Origin: Gemmatimonadota bacterium
GTDB lineage: Bacteria; Gemmatimonadota; Gemmatimonadetes; Longimicrobiales; Gaopeijiaceae
DNA: 64,000 nucleotides
Reading direction: 5' to 3'
Assembly: GCA_022826565.1 (NCBI GenBank)
Contig: JAJDUP010000035.1
Location: 62,001 to 126,000 of the forward strand
This document shows positions 52,584-61,994 of the stretch, piece after piece; positions within the stretch are counted from its first letter, which is position 1; each line of letters opens with the position of its first letter. The notes beneath the pieces were generated by a model that was not told the DNA's origin, made no database searches, and was given only the letters and a program-made list of their open reading frames with translations. Position numbers and translations under genes: made by a program.

Positions 52584-55334
52584 CTAATGAGCGATCCGGA
52601 ATCCGAAGTTGATCGACCGCGGATAGCCAAGGAACACCTCGGCGTCGTCGGCCTTGTGGCTCAGCTGCCCGCGCTCGCGCTCGGCTGCATCACGATAGCC
52701 GTTGAAGCGCGAGTTGTCCTGGGCGTCCTGGATGTAAATCCCGTCGAGGACGTTGAAGGCGTGCAGGAAGATCTGCACGTTGCCGCCGAAGGCCGCGGCC
52801 AGGTCGGACGGGAGCCTGTACGACGTGTGGATGTCGAAGACCGTGTACCCCGGCGGGCGCCAGGACTGGATGCCCGCGTCGATGTCGCTGGTGCGGCCGA
52901 AGGGGTCGAAGTTCGCGTAGTGCTTGCCGTAGGTCTTGCCGACCACACGCCCGTAGAATCCGCCGGACGGGAACACCGAAAACGCGTAGGCCAGCTGGAC
53001 CTGGGGTGCGTCGCCCACGTAGAGGCCGTCCAGATAGAAGTTGTACTCCAGCGACTCGGCCTGCCGGTCGTCGGGCTTGTAGGTGCCGGTGGGATCGTTG
53101 GTGTACTTCCAGTCGCCGTACGAGAAAGCGCCGTCGAAGCGCATCCAGTCGCTGGGCTGGAAGGCGGCTTCGAGCTCGAAGCCCATGTGGCGCGCGTCGA
53201 CGCCGAGCAGGTTCACCAGACCGTCCTGGTTGTCGCCCAGGAGGTTGCGGATGAACAGGTTGCGCGTCCGGTCGTTCCACTGCGTGAAGTAGACGTTGGC
53301 GTCCAGGGAGACCTGTCGGTTCAGGGAGCGGAAGCGCGTCCCCGCCTCGAACGACGTGAAGGTCTCGTTCGTGGGATCCGGGTTGAGAATGCCGCGGTTG
53401 TCGTCGATGACGCCATCGAAGATCGGCACCTTCGAGACCAGCCCGGCGTTGCCGTAGACGGACCACTCGGGGTTGAGATTGCGCTGCGCCCCGCCCTTCA
53501 GCTGATAGCCGGTCAGGCCGCCGCTGCTGAGCTGGTGGAAGCCGCCGCTGGAGCCCCGGGTGAAGAAGTCGGTGAAGTCGTACGAGATGCGCGACACGCC
53601 CACCATTCCGTAGTAGGACCCGGCGAGCGACGACTTCTCGGCCTGGAGGTGGGCGCCGATCCAGTTGACGTCGTTCTCGTTGTGGTAGTTGATCTTGTCG
53701 CCCAGGCGCCGGTTGCCCTGCTCCTCGGTCCAGAAGTCCGAGCTGCAGCCCCGGAAGCAGTCGTTGTAGAACGCGCCGCCGAGCAGGTCGCGGACCTCGC
53801 GGTAGTGCTCGATGGTCGCGGTCCGCCAGTCGATGCCGAAGACGGTGTTCAGACCGTTGTCGAATTCCTTCTGCAGGCTGCTGATGACGCCCCAGGTGTC
53901 CTGGTTGTTCACCGAGTTGCGCAGGATGCCGAAGGATCCGCCGTTGTCGCTGCCGCGGTTGCGCGCGATCGTCGCGTTCCAGTCGGCGTAGCGCTGGCCG
54001 TAGGTGCTGTTCCAGCGCAGAGACCCGTAGGTGCCGGTCCCGCCGCCGTTGCCGCCGGAGTAGTAGGCTACGGTGTTGGCGGTGAGGCCGCTGCCCAGGT
54101 ACGAGTACCAGTTCATGTTGACCTGGGGCTTGTAGAAGTAGTTTTCACGCTCGTTGAGGAAGTCGCTGGAGAATCGGCTCGAGACGCCGGCGCCGGGGCC
54201 GGTGCTGTTGAACTGGCGGCCGTTGTAGCTGGGGTCCACGCCGCCGACGTTCGGGTTCCAGAAGCGTCCGGCTTCGTTCGAGAACTGGTTGAGCGCCGCC
54301 GGATCGTAGTCGTCCAGGGACATCGCGAATTCACGGTCGATCGTTGCGATGTTGAGCTTGTAGAGCCGCTGGCCGTGGCGCTGGGGCGCCCCGAGGGCGT
54401 AGAACTCGAGCCGGTTGTTGTCGCCGAGCTTGTACTGCGACGCGATGTAGAAGGCCCACGCGTCGGTCCACACCCCGTCGACGAGGCCGTCGCCGGTCTT
54501 GCGGATCCCGGACGCGGTCATGGAAAAGTCCCCGACCGGGCCGGTGGACGCGGTCATGGTCGTCTTGAGGAAGTTGCCCGAGCCGAACTCCTGCAGGAGG
54601 GTGTAGCCGGGGCTGAGGGCGCTGGGGTCGGTGATGACGTTCAGGGTGCCGCCGATCGAGGGCGTGGCCAGGTTGACCGCGCTGAGGCCGCGCTGCAGCT
54701 GGATGCTGGTGGCGGCGTCGCCGACTCCGTCCCAGTTGGACCAGTAGACCCAGCCGTTCTCCATGTCGTTGACGGGGACGCCGTTCATCATCACGGCGGT
54801 GTTGCGCTGGTTGAAGCCGCGGACGTTGACGCGGGCGTCGCCGGCCCCGCCGCCCTGCGCGGTCGCGTAGACCGACGGGGTGATGTTGAGGACCAGCGGC
54901 AGGTCGCGGGAACCCAGCTGCGTCTGGATCTCCGTCTTCGTGACGTTGGTGAAGGCCACGGGCGTCCGGCGCTCCTCGGCGCGCTCGGCGAGGACCTCGA
55001 TGCCGCCCAGCGCGAGCGCGGTGGGGGTCAGCGAGAAATCGAGCGTCGCGGTCCCGCCGGCGACGACGCTCACCTGCTGGGCCTCGGTGGTGAAGCCGAT
55101 CAGCTGGACGCTGACGGCGTAGGAACCGGCCGGCACGCCCAAGATGTTGAAGCGGCCGTTGTCGTTGGTGAGGCCGCCGTACTGGGCGCCGGTCACCGAC
55201 TGGGACAGCACCACCTGGGCGCTCCCCACGCCTGCGCCATCCGATGTGACGCTCCCCGTCACGGTGCCGCCATCCTGGGCGGTCACGGGCATCGCCGCGA
55301 TCAGCAATGCGAGTACCGGGTAAAGTCGTTTCAT
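52584..55334 (-). CDS. TonB-dependent receptor, SusC-like, with CarboxypepD-regulatory-like domain
   Basis: 916 residues from the ATG at 55334 (AGGAGAAGAGCGA upstream). Signal peptide ends near VTAQ. A CarboxypepD_reg-like domain spans about 20-110 (VTGSVTSDGAGVGSAQVVL...YGGLTNDNGRFNILGVPAGSYAVSVQLIGF). A plug domain follows (ERAEERRTPVAFTNVTKTEIQ..., VNVRGFNQRNTAVMMNGVPVNDMENG), then a large beta-barrel. It imports a large substrate across the outer membrane using TonB energy. No SusD partner is adjacent and the substrate is unknown. A structured 5' leader lies upstream. Confidence 0.92.
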   Translation of the reverse strand: MKRLYPVLALLIAAMPVTAQDGGTVTGSVTSDGAGVGSAQVVLSQSVTGAQYGGLTNDNGRFNILGVPAGSYAVSVQLIGFTTEAQQVSVVAGGTATLDFSLTPTALALGGIEVLAERAEERRTPVAFTNVTKTEIQTQLGSRDLPLVLNITPSVYATAQGGGAGDARVNVRGFNQRNTAVMMNGVPVNDMENGWVYWSNWDGVGDAATSIQLQRGLSAVNLATPSIGGTLNVITDPSALSPGYTLLQEFGSGNFLKTTMTASTGPVGDFSMTASGIRKTGDGLVDGVWTDAWAFYIASQYKLGDNNRLEFYALGAPQRHGQRLYKLNIATIDREFAMSLDDYDPAALNQFSNEAGRFWNPNVGGVDPSYNGRQFNSTGPGAGVSSRFSSDFLNERENYFYKPQVNMNWYSYLGSGLTANTVAYYSGGNGGGTGTYGSLRWNSTYGQRYADWNATIARNRGSDNGGSFGILRNSVNNQDTWGVISSLQKEFDNGLNTVFGIDWRTATIEHYREVRDLLGGAFYNDCFRGCSSDFWTEEQGNRRLGDKINYHNENDVNWIGAHLQAEKSSLAGSYYGMVGVSRISYDFTDFFTRGSSGGFHQLSSGGLTGYQLKGGAQRNLNPEWSVYGNAGLVSKVPIFDGVIDDNRGILNPDPTNETFTSFEAGTRFRSLNRQVSLDANVYFTQWNDRTRNLFIRNLLGDNQDGLVNLLGVDARHMGFELEAAFQPSDWMRFDGAFSYGDWKYTNDPTGTYKPDDRQAESLEYNFYLDGLYVGDAPQVQLAYAFSVFPSGGFYGRVVGKTYGKHYANFDPFGRTSDIDAGIQSWRPPGYTVFDIHTSYRLPSDLAAAFGGNVQIFLHAFNVLDGIYIQDAQDNSRFNGYRDAAERERGQLSHKADDAEVFLGYPRSINFGFRIAH

Positions 55335-55786
55335 TCGCTCTTCTCCTGTTCGTGTTGTTGCGCAGGCAGTCTGTCGCCTTGCGCGATGAATCACTGGCCA
55401 CGAGCGGCAGGATTCGACCCGGCCGCCGAGCAAGGGTAGCCGGAACCCGACCGCATTTCAGTCACTTGACGGTAACAAGTCCGCGGGCCGGAAGCCCGTG
55501 AGCAACTCCCCGCCTTCGAGGGAGCGGGGAAACCGGTTTGGACCCCGCCAAGGTAGGGTCCGGGGTGGGTGGGGACAAGCGACGAATCCGCCGCCACAGA
55601 GTCTCCGATACACTGGACACCCATTTCGGTACATCCTAGAATTTTTGCCGGCGGCAAGGCCGATTGCGCGAGCGCTGATGGGAACAATTGTTTCGATCCT
55701 TTCGCACGGTCGGCACCCACCGCGTCAGCCCGGTGCGGGCGGCGCGGTGTTCTTTGGTTACACCAGGACATCTTACGGGAGGAAGG
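55335..55786. other. 450-bp divergent intergenic region with three hairpins
   Basis: Between the TonB-receptor start and the GldA-like start. It contains CGGGC/GCCCG (55484-55498), CCCCGC/GCGGGG (55508-55529) and GGACCC/GGGTCC (55540-55561) hairpins in succession. A T-arm-like string that resembles the 3' half of a tRNA occurs at 55391-55428 without the rest of a tRNA. I see no coding region and no riboswitch class I know. Confidence 0.5.
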
Positions 55787-56842
55787 ATGATTTCGGTTGC
55801 AGGGGTGACGAAGCGCTATGGACCCATCGTGGCGGTCGACGACGCCAGCTTCGAGGTGAACCGCGGCGAGGTCGTCGGGTTCCTCGGGCCCAACGGGGCC
55901 GGGAAGACGACCACCATGCGCATGCTCACCGGCACGCTACAGCCCGACGCTGGCACGATTCTCTTCGACGGTGCCCCCATCGCGGACCATCTCACCGAGG
56001 CCAAGTCCCGGGTTGGGTATCTGCCGGAGGCGAACCCGCTCTACGACGACATGCTCGTCTGCGAATTTCTGGAGTACGTCGCCCGGCTGCGTGGCATGGA
56101 TCCGGGCGCGGCGCGGCCCGCGATCTCCGACGCGGTCGACGAGACGGGGTTGGAGGAGGTCTTCTTCCGGCCGATCAGCGAAATCTCGAAGGGGTACCGG
56201 CAGCGCACCGGGATGGCCGGCGCGATCCTTCATCAACCGGAAATCCTGGTGCTCGACGAGCCCACCGAGGGACTCGATCCCAACCAGCGCGTCGAGATCC
56301 GCAAGCTGGTGAATTCGCTGGGGAGCGAGCGCACGGTCATCCTGAGCACGCACGTCATGCAGGAGGTCGAAGCGACCTGCGACCGGCTGCTGATCATCTC
56401 GAAGGGGTCGATCGCGGCGGATGGGACGGTGGCGGAGTTGATGGACGCCGGGCGCGGGATTTCGCGGTATACGGTCGAGGCGGCGGGGGACGGGGTGGCC
56501 GAGGCGCTGTGCGGGCTTCCCGGGGTTGCGGACCACACGGTTACGGCGGTCAACGGGCGGGTGCGCGTGAACCTGGAGGCGACGGGCGACGGCGAGTTGC
56601 GGCCGGACATCTTCCGGATGGCGACGGAGCGGGGCTGGGTGCTGTGGGAGCTGCGGCGCGAGCGGGCGACGCTGGAGCAGGTGTTCCGGGAGTTGACGAC
56701 GGATGACTCCGGGGCGGGCGCGGAGGGCTCGGCGGCGGACGCCGAGGGCGCGGACGCGGATGATGCGGCGGCGGGTGGGGCCGGTGGGGTCGGCTCGGCC
56801 GGTGCATCTGACGCCGTGGCGGCCGGGGAGGTGACGGAATGA
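55787..56842 (+). CDS. GldA-type ABC-2 exporter ATPase
   Basis: 351 residues. The start ATG at 55787 follows GGGAGGAAGG. Walker A is GPNGAGKTTTM, signature ISKGYRQRTGMAGAIL, Walker B ILVLDEPTEGLD, and H-loop LSTHVMQEVE; the order and C-terminal ligand region match GldA/NatA-like ATPases of ABC-2 systems. The C-terminal 45 residues are an Ala/Gly/Asp-rich low-complexity tail, unusual for the family. It overlaps the GldFG gene start as ATGA. Confidence 0.92.
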   Translation: MISVAGVTKRYGPIVAVDDASFEVNRGEVVGFLGPNGAGKTTTMRMLTGTLQPDAGTILFDGAPIADHLTEAKSRVGYLPEANPLYDDMLVCEFLEYVARLRGMDPGAARPAISDAVDETGLEEVFFRPISEISKGYRQRTGMAGAILHQPEILVLDEPTEGLDPNQRVEIRKLVNSLGSERTVILSTHVMQEVEATCDRLLIISKGSIAADGTVAELMDAGRGISRYTVEAAGDGVAEALCGLPGVADHTVTAVNGRVRVNLEATGDGELRPDIFRMATERGWVLWELRRERATLEQVFRELTTDDSGAGAEGSAADAEGADADDAAAGGAGGVGSAGASDAVAAGEVTE

Positions 56843-59268
56843 ACGTCAGACAGCTTCTTCTGGTGGCCCGCCGCGAACTCCGCGGGTTCTTCGACCAGCC
56901 GACCGCCTACGTGCTGGCGGTCGCGTTCCTGGGTCTCGGGCTCTTCCTGGCCTTCCGCTCGCTCTACGCGATGTCCGCCGCGTCGCTGCGGCCCTTCTTC
57001 GACCTGCTCCCCTGGCTGCTGGTCGTCTTCATACCCGCCGTGGCGATGAAGAGCCTGGCCGAGGAGCGGCGCGGGCGCACGCTGGAGTGGCTCCTGGCGC
57101 AGCCGTTGGGCGAGATCGAGATCGTGCTCGGCAAGTTCCTGGGCAACTGGCTCTTCGTCATGATCACGCTGGCCGGCACGCTGCCGATGGCGATCGGGGT
57201 GCTCGCGGTGTCCGAGGCCGACCTGGGGATCATGGTGGCGCAGTACTTCGGCGCCGCCCTGCTGGCCGCGCAGATGGTCGCGATCGGCGTGTGGGCCTCG
57301 TCGATGACGCGGAACCAGATCACGGCGTTCATTCTGGGCGCGTTCATCTGCTTCGCGCTGGTGCTGATCGGGACTCCTATCGTCCAGATCGGGCTGCCGC
57401 GGCTGATCGGGGGATGGGCGGCCCAGCTGTCGGTCATCAGCCACTTCGAGAACGTTGCGCGCGGGGTCGTCGATCTGCGCGATCTGCTCTACTTCGGGTC
57501 TACCTGCGGGCTCTTCCTCCTGCTCGCGGTCGCGTCTCTGAGCCAGGAGCGGCTGAGCAGCCAGGGCGGCGCCTTCCGGCGGCTGCGGCTGGGCACCGGG
57601 GTGATCGCGCTGGCCGTACTGGTGCTCAACCTGCTGGGCGGCAACGTGCGGGGGCGGCTCGACCTGACCCGCGACGACCTGTTCACCCTTTCGGACGGCA
57701 GCCGCGAGATCCTCGGCGGGCTGGACGACGTGGTCAACCTCACGTTTTTCGTGAGCGACGACCTGCCCCAGGAGATCCAGCTGATCGAGCGTGACGTGCG
57801 CGACCTCGTGGCCGATCTGCGCGGCGCTTCCAACGACATGCTGAACACCGCGGAGGTGAACCCGGACGACGGCGAGGAAGCGGCCGACGAGGCGTCGTCG
57901 ATGGGGATCATGCCGATCGAGTTCAACGTCCTGCGCGACGACGAGCTGCAGGTGAGGCGCGGGTACTTCGGGCTCGCGGTCACCTACGCCGACGAGCAGG
58001 AGATCATCCCGGTGATCGACCGCGCCGACGACCTCGAGTTCCGGCTCGTGTCGACGATCGCCAACATGACGATGACCGAGCGCCCCACTCTGGCTTTCAT
58101 GTCGGGGTTCGAGGCCAGGGAGTCGTTCCAGTACCGGGCCTTCCGCGAGAGCCTGGCAGACCGCTACAACATCACGACCGTGAACCTGGCCGCCGATTCG
58201 CTCGGGCCGCCGTCGGTGCCGGATACGGTGGACGTCCTGGTGGTGGCGGCGCCGGCCCAGCCGCTTTCGTTCGGCGCAGTGCGGGCTGTGGAGGACTTTC
58301 TGGAGGGTGGCGGTGCGGCTCTGCTGCTGCTCGAGCGGCACGCGATCAATCCGCAGTCGCCGATGTCCATGCCTGTGACTTCGGGCCTGGAGGATCTGTT
58401 GGCCGCGCGGGGGGTCGATGCCTCCGACGAGATGGTCTTCGACGTGGCGTCTTCGGAGCGGGTGCAGGTTCCGCAGGGGTTCTTTACGGTGGTCCGCCCC
58501 TATCCGCTCTGGCCGATCGCCTTCGCGGGCGAGGATCACCCCACCATCCGCGATCTGAGCAACGCCACCTTCGGATGGGCCGCACCCTTTACGTGGGAGG
58601 TGGACAACACCGCCGTGACGCCGCTGTGGAGCACCTCCGAGGGCGGGGGCACGCAGATTGCCGGCGGGATGATCGACCCGCGCAACCAGTACGCGAGTTC
58701 GGCGGAGGAGCTGGGCGTGCATACGCTGGCTGTGGCGATCGATCCGGCGGCGGCTGGGGAGGGGGGTGTGGGGCGTGGCGATGACGAAGCGGACTCCGGT
58801 GCCCAGGCCGAAGAAGGCGGCGAGGCCGGCGAGGGTGAGGGTGAGGGCCAGTCGGACGCCGGCGGCGAGGATGGCCCGGGGGACGTCGCGACGCCCAGGG
58901 GCCCGTTCCCGGGCGGCCGGATCATCGCGGTCGGCGACGGCGATTTCCTCGAGGACCGCTTCGCGCAGGCCAACTCGCAGAATGTGATCTTCGCGGCCAA
59001 CGCCGTCGACTGGCTGGCGCAGGACGAGGCGCTGATCGGCATCCGGTCGAAGGACAGGACTCCGCCGGCGCTCGCCTTCGAGTCCGATAACGGCAGGGAC
59101 GCGCTCAAGTGGGGTTCGCTGGTGGGAGTGCCTTTGGCGTTCATGCTCTTCGGGTTCGTTCGGGTGCGAGGACGCGCGACGCGCGCGGAGCGCCGCTGGA
59201 ATGAGGGGGCGGCGGCGGGCGATGGCGCGGCTGACGACGATGATGCGGGTGGGGAGGGCGCCCGATGA
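56839..59268 (+). CDS. Fused GldF-GldG-like ABC permease/ substrate-binding protein
   Basis: 809 residues. The N-terminal part is a six-helix ABC-2 permease (MNVRQLLLVARRELRGFFDQPTAYVLAVAFL, GRTLEWLLAQPLGEIEIVLGKFLGNWLFV). After about residue 245 comes a GldG-like (ABC_transp_aux) domain (LFTLSDGSREILGGLDDVVNLTFFVSDDLP). A Glu/Gly-rich insert (about residues 640-675) precedes a final membrane helix and an Asp/Glu tail. In Bacteroidota GldF and GldG are separate gliding-motility proteins. Here a fusion is followed by a DUF4340 gene with an ATGA overlap. Confidence 0.88.
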   Translation: MNVRQLLLVARRELRGFFDQPTAYVLAVAFLGLGLFLAFRSLYAMSAASLRPFFDLLPWLLVVFIPAVAMKSLAEERRGRTLEWLLAQPLGEIEIVLGKFLGNWLFVMITLAGTLPMAIGVLAVSEADLGIMVAQYFGAALLAAQMVAIGVWASSMTRNQITAFILGAFICFALVLIGTPIVQIGLPRLIGGWAAQLSVISHFENVARGVVDLRDLLYFGSTCGLFLLLAVASLSQERLSSQGGAFRRLRLGTGVIALAVLVLNLLGGNVRGRLDLTRDDLFTLSDGSREILGGLDDVVNLTFFVSDDLPQEIQLIERDVRDLVADLRGASNDMLNTAEVNPDDGEEAADEASSMGIMPIEFNVLRDDELQVRRGYFGLAVTYADEQEIIPVIDRADDLEFRLVSTIANMTMTERPTLAFMSGFEARESFQYRAFRESLADRYNITTVNLAADSLGPPSVPDTVDVLVVAAPAQPLSFGAVRAVEDFLEGGGAALLLLERHAINPQSPMSMPVTSGLEDLLAARGVDASDEMVFDVASSERVQVPQGFFTVVRPYPLWPIAFAGEDHPTIRDLSNATFGWAAPFTWEVDNTAVTPLWSTSEGGGTQIAGGMIDPRNQYASSAEELGVHTLAVAIDPAAAGEGGVGRGDDEADSGAQAEEGGEAGEGEGEGQSDAGGEDGPGDVATPRGPFPGGRIIAVGDGDFLEDRFAQANSQNVIFAANAVDWLAQDEALIGIRSKDRTPPALAFESDNGRDALKWGSLVGVPLAFMLFGFVRVRGRATRAERRWNEGAAAGDGAADDDDAGGEGAR

Positions 59269-60155
59269 GCGAGAAGACCCTGCGCATTTCGCTGTACAGC
59301 CTGCTGGCGATCACGGCGCTGTATCTGGCCGTGACGATGCTGGGCGGGGGCGGCAACGGCTCCCGGACGGCCGACACCGCTCTGGACGAGGCCTTTGTGG
59401 AGCTGAGCCGGGTTTCGCACACGCACTTCGAGATCGCGGGCCCGCGCGAAACGATCCTCCTGGACAAGGTCGACGGCGGCTGGACCGTGAACGGCTTCGA
59501 GGCGGATTCGGGCGCGGTCGCGCGCTTCCTGCGTGCCGTCGAAGAGGTCGAGATCGCTTCCGTGGCCGCGACCAACCCGAACAATCACGGGCGCCTGGGC
59601 ATCACCGCCGACAGCGCCTGGTCGCTGGGGACGGGAGACGGCCCGCTCGTGTTGCTCGGCAAGACCGGCAACCGCTTCCGCACCGCCTACGCGCGCCTGC
59701 CGGAGGCCGACGTGGTCAGCCTGGTCGAGGGCGACCTGCGCTCCGCCGCGGCGCGACCGCTCCTGGACTGGCGCAACAAGGTGATCCTGCAGACGGACAC
59801 CGCCGTCGTCGCGAGCATTCGGGTGACGCGCGACGGCGGGACCGTGTTGTACGAACGGCAGGATTCGAGCTGGACGGCCGACGGCGCCGAGGCGGACGCG
59901 GTCACCGTGCGCAACATCCTGCAGGAGCTCGCGAATCTGCGGGCGAGCGGCTTTGCCCCCGAGGGAACCGAGATGCCCGACGAGCCTGAGCGGTCGGTTC
60001 TGGCCGCCGACGCTGATGGCAACGCACTCGCTTCCGTGACGCTGGCCGATGGCGACGGGAACGTACTCGTGCTCTCGGCACGGAGCCCGTACATCTTCCA
60101 GGTGCCGACCTTCCGCGCCGACCGAGTCGCCCCTGCTCCGCCCGACGAAGGGTAG
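59265..60155 (+). CDS. DUF4340 protein
   Basis: 296 residues with one N-terminal membrane helix (ISLYSLLAITALYLAVTML). The rest is a beta-rich repeat region typical of DUF4340 (ILLDKVDGGWTVNGFEADSGAVARFLRAVEEVEI, NKVILQTDTAVVASIRV...DSSWTADGAEADAVTVRNILQELANLRASGFAP). The family regularly follows GldFG-like ABC genes, as it does here with a 4-base overlap. It probably acts as the outer-facing partner of that transporter. Confidence 0.87.
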   Translation: MSEKTLRISLYSLLAITALYLAVTMLGGGGNGSRTADTALDEAFVELSRVSHTHFEIAGPRETILLDKVDGGWTVNGFEADSGAVARFLRAVEEVEIASVAATNPNNHGRLGITADSAWSLGTGDGPLVLLGKTGNRFRTAYARLPEADVVSLVEGDLRSAAARPLLDWRNKVILQTDTAVVASIRVTRDGGTVLYERQDSSWTADGAEADAVTVRNILQELANLRASGFAPEGTEMPDEPERSVLAADADGNALASVTLADGDGNVLVLSARSPYIFQVPTFRADRVAPAPPDEG

Positions 60156-60215
60156 ACCCACCGTGACGCCGCCTCCCCGACAGCCGCACCCGCGCCGGTG
60201 CTCCGAGGCGGCTTC

Positions 60216-61994
60216 GTGAGCGCCCAGACGCAGTACGACGCCGTCGTGGTCGGCTCGGGCGCCGGCGGTGGCATGACCGCGTTCATCCTGGCCACCTCCG
60301 GGCTGCGGGTGCTGCTGCTCGAGGCCGGGCGCGACTACGATCCGCTCCGCGAGACGCCGATGTTCCAGTTGCCGAAGGACGCCCCGCTGCGCGCTGCCGG
60401 CACCGAGGACAAGCCCTTCGGCTTCTACGACGCGACGGTCGACGGCGGGTGGCAGGTGCCGGGCGAGCCCTACTCGGTGGCGGAGGGTTCGGAGTTCATG
60501 TGGTGGCGCTCGCGGATGCTCGGCGGACGCACCAATCACTGGGGGCGGATTTCGCTCCGCATGGGCGAGTACGACTTCAAACCCCGCAGCAGAGACGGGC
60601 TGGGGTTCGACTGGCCCATGTCATACGATGATTTGGCACCATACTACGACAAAACCGAGCAATTGATCGGCGTCTACGGCTCGAACGAGGGGTTGGAAAA
60701 CACGCCGAACTCGTCCCCCGGCGTGTTGCAGCCGCCGCCGAAGCCGCGCGGCTACGAGCTTCTGACCCGGAAGGCCTGCCGCCGCCTGGGAATCCCCGTG
60801 ATTCCCTGCCACCTTGCGATCCTGACGGAGACCCAGGATCCGGACCGCCTGCCCGGCGCGCTGTTCCCGGACAACGACCTGGCCCGGCGCGTCACCGCCG
60901 ATTCGATGCGCGGGCGCGCCGCCTGTTACTGGGCCACACCGTGCGGTCGCGGCTGCTCGATCCGGGCCAACTTCCAGTCCACCACCGTCCTGCTGCCCCC
61001 TGCCCTCGCCACCGGCAACCTCGAGATCCGCACTGGAGCCATGGTGCGCGAAGTCACCGTGGACCCGCAGGGACGCGCCACCGGCGTGCACTACGTCGAC
61101 AAGGCCACCCTGCTCGACGAGTTCGCCGCGGCGCGCGTGGTCGTAGTGGCCGCGAGTGCGTGCGAGTCCGCGCGGATCCTCCTCAACTCGACCAGCTCGC
61201 TGTTCCCGGACGGGCTGGCGAACAGCAGCGGCCTCGTGGGCAAGTACGTCATGGACACCGTCGGCGCCAGCACCTATGCGCACATCCCCGCGCTGCAGTC
61301 GCTGCCCCCGCACAACGAGGACGGCGCCTCGGCGATCCACATGTACATGCCGTGGTGGCTCTACGGTGAGCAGCTCGCGGGCCAGCTCGACTTCCCCCGA
61401 GGCTACCACATCGAGTTCGGCGGCGGACGGCGCATGCCCGGCTTCGGCGCCTTCGCGGGGCTCGAACCGCTCACGGGCGGCAGCTACGGCCAGCGCTTCA
61501 AGGACGACTGCCGACGCTACTACGGCAGCTTCATCGGCTTCGACGGCCGCGGCGAGATGATCCCCAACGAGGACTGCTACTGCGAGATCGACCCGGACCG
61601 CGTCGACCGCTACGGCATCCCGGTGCTGAAGTTCCACTGGAAGTGGGCCGACCACGAGCTGCGCCAGGCCGTGCACATGCAGCAGACCTTCGCGGAGATC
61701 GTGGACGAGATGGGCGGGCAGGTGCTGTCGCCCATCCATACCGACGGCACGCAGGCGATCTCGAAGGGTGGGCAGATCATCCACGAGGTGGGCGGGGCGA
61801 TGATGGGTGAAGACCGGCGCACGTCGGTGCTGAACGAGTTCTGCCAGTCGTGGGACGTGCCCAATCTGTTCGTCACCGACGGGGCGCCGTTCGTGTCGAA
61901 TGCCGACAAGAATCCGACGCTGTCGATCATGGCGATCGCGTGGCGGGCCAGCGACTACATCGTGGAGCAGTTGGGACAGAGGAGCATCGGGTGA
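60216..61994 (+). CDS. GMC-family oxidoreductase (gluconate dehydrogenase large-subunit-like)
   Basis: 592 residues from the GTG at 60216 (GAGGCGG upstream; a GTG at 60198 is possible). FAD-binding start YDAVVVGSGAGGGMTAFILATSGLRVLLLEAG, then GGRTNHWGRISLRM. The C-terminal active site has the conserved His in IHEVGGAMMGED and the Asn-His-type pair replaced by NPTLSIMAIAWRASDYI. It oxidises a sugar or alcohol and passes electrons on. Coupled to the subunit-3 gene by a GTGA overlap. No cytochrome subunit is adjacent. Confidence 0.92.
   Translation: MSAQTQYDAVVVGSGAGGGMTAFILATSGLRVLLLEAGRDYDPLRETPMFQLPKDAPLRAAGTEDKPFGFYDATVDGGWQVPGEPYSVAEGSEFMWWRSRMLGGRTNHWGRISLRMGEYDFKPRSRDGLGFDWPMSYDDLAPYYDKTEQLIGVYGSNEGLENTPNSSPGVLQPPPKPRGYELLTRKACRRLGIPVIPCHLAILTETQDPDRLPGALFPDNDLARRVTADSMRGRAACYWATPCGRGCSIRANFQSTTVLLPPALATGNLEIRTGAMVREVTVDPQGRATGVHYVDKATLLDEFAAARVVVVAASACESARILLNSTSSLFPDGLANSSGLVGKYVMDTVGASTYAHIPALQSLPPHNEDGASAIHMYMPWWLYGEQLAGQLDFPRGYHIEFGGGRRMPGFGAFAGLEPLTGGSYGQRFKDDCRRYYGSFIGFDGRGEMIPNEDCYCEIDPDRVDRYGIPVLKFHWKWADHELRQAVHMQQTFAEIVDEMGGQVLSPIHTDGTQAISKGGQIIHEVGGAMMGEDRRTSVLNEFCQSWDVPNLFVTDGAPFVSNADKNPTLSIMAIAWRASDYIVEQLGQRSIG

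Noticed and set aside
55391-55428. Minus-strand GGGTCGAATCCTGCC string followed by GGCCA, like the T-arm and end of a tRNA
   Set aside because: No D-arm or matching acceptor stem upstream, the T-loop lacks the usual first T, and the T-stem has a mismatch. It could be a worn attachment-site remnant, but I cannot support a tRNA gene.
52491-55439. A 982-codon open frame antisense to the TonB receptor
   Set aside because: Protein is Val/Arg/Glu-biased and lacks any motif; it mirrors the codon pattern of the real gene. Similar antisense frames over the GldFG, livG/amidohydrolase and M1 genes were dismissed for the same reason.
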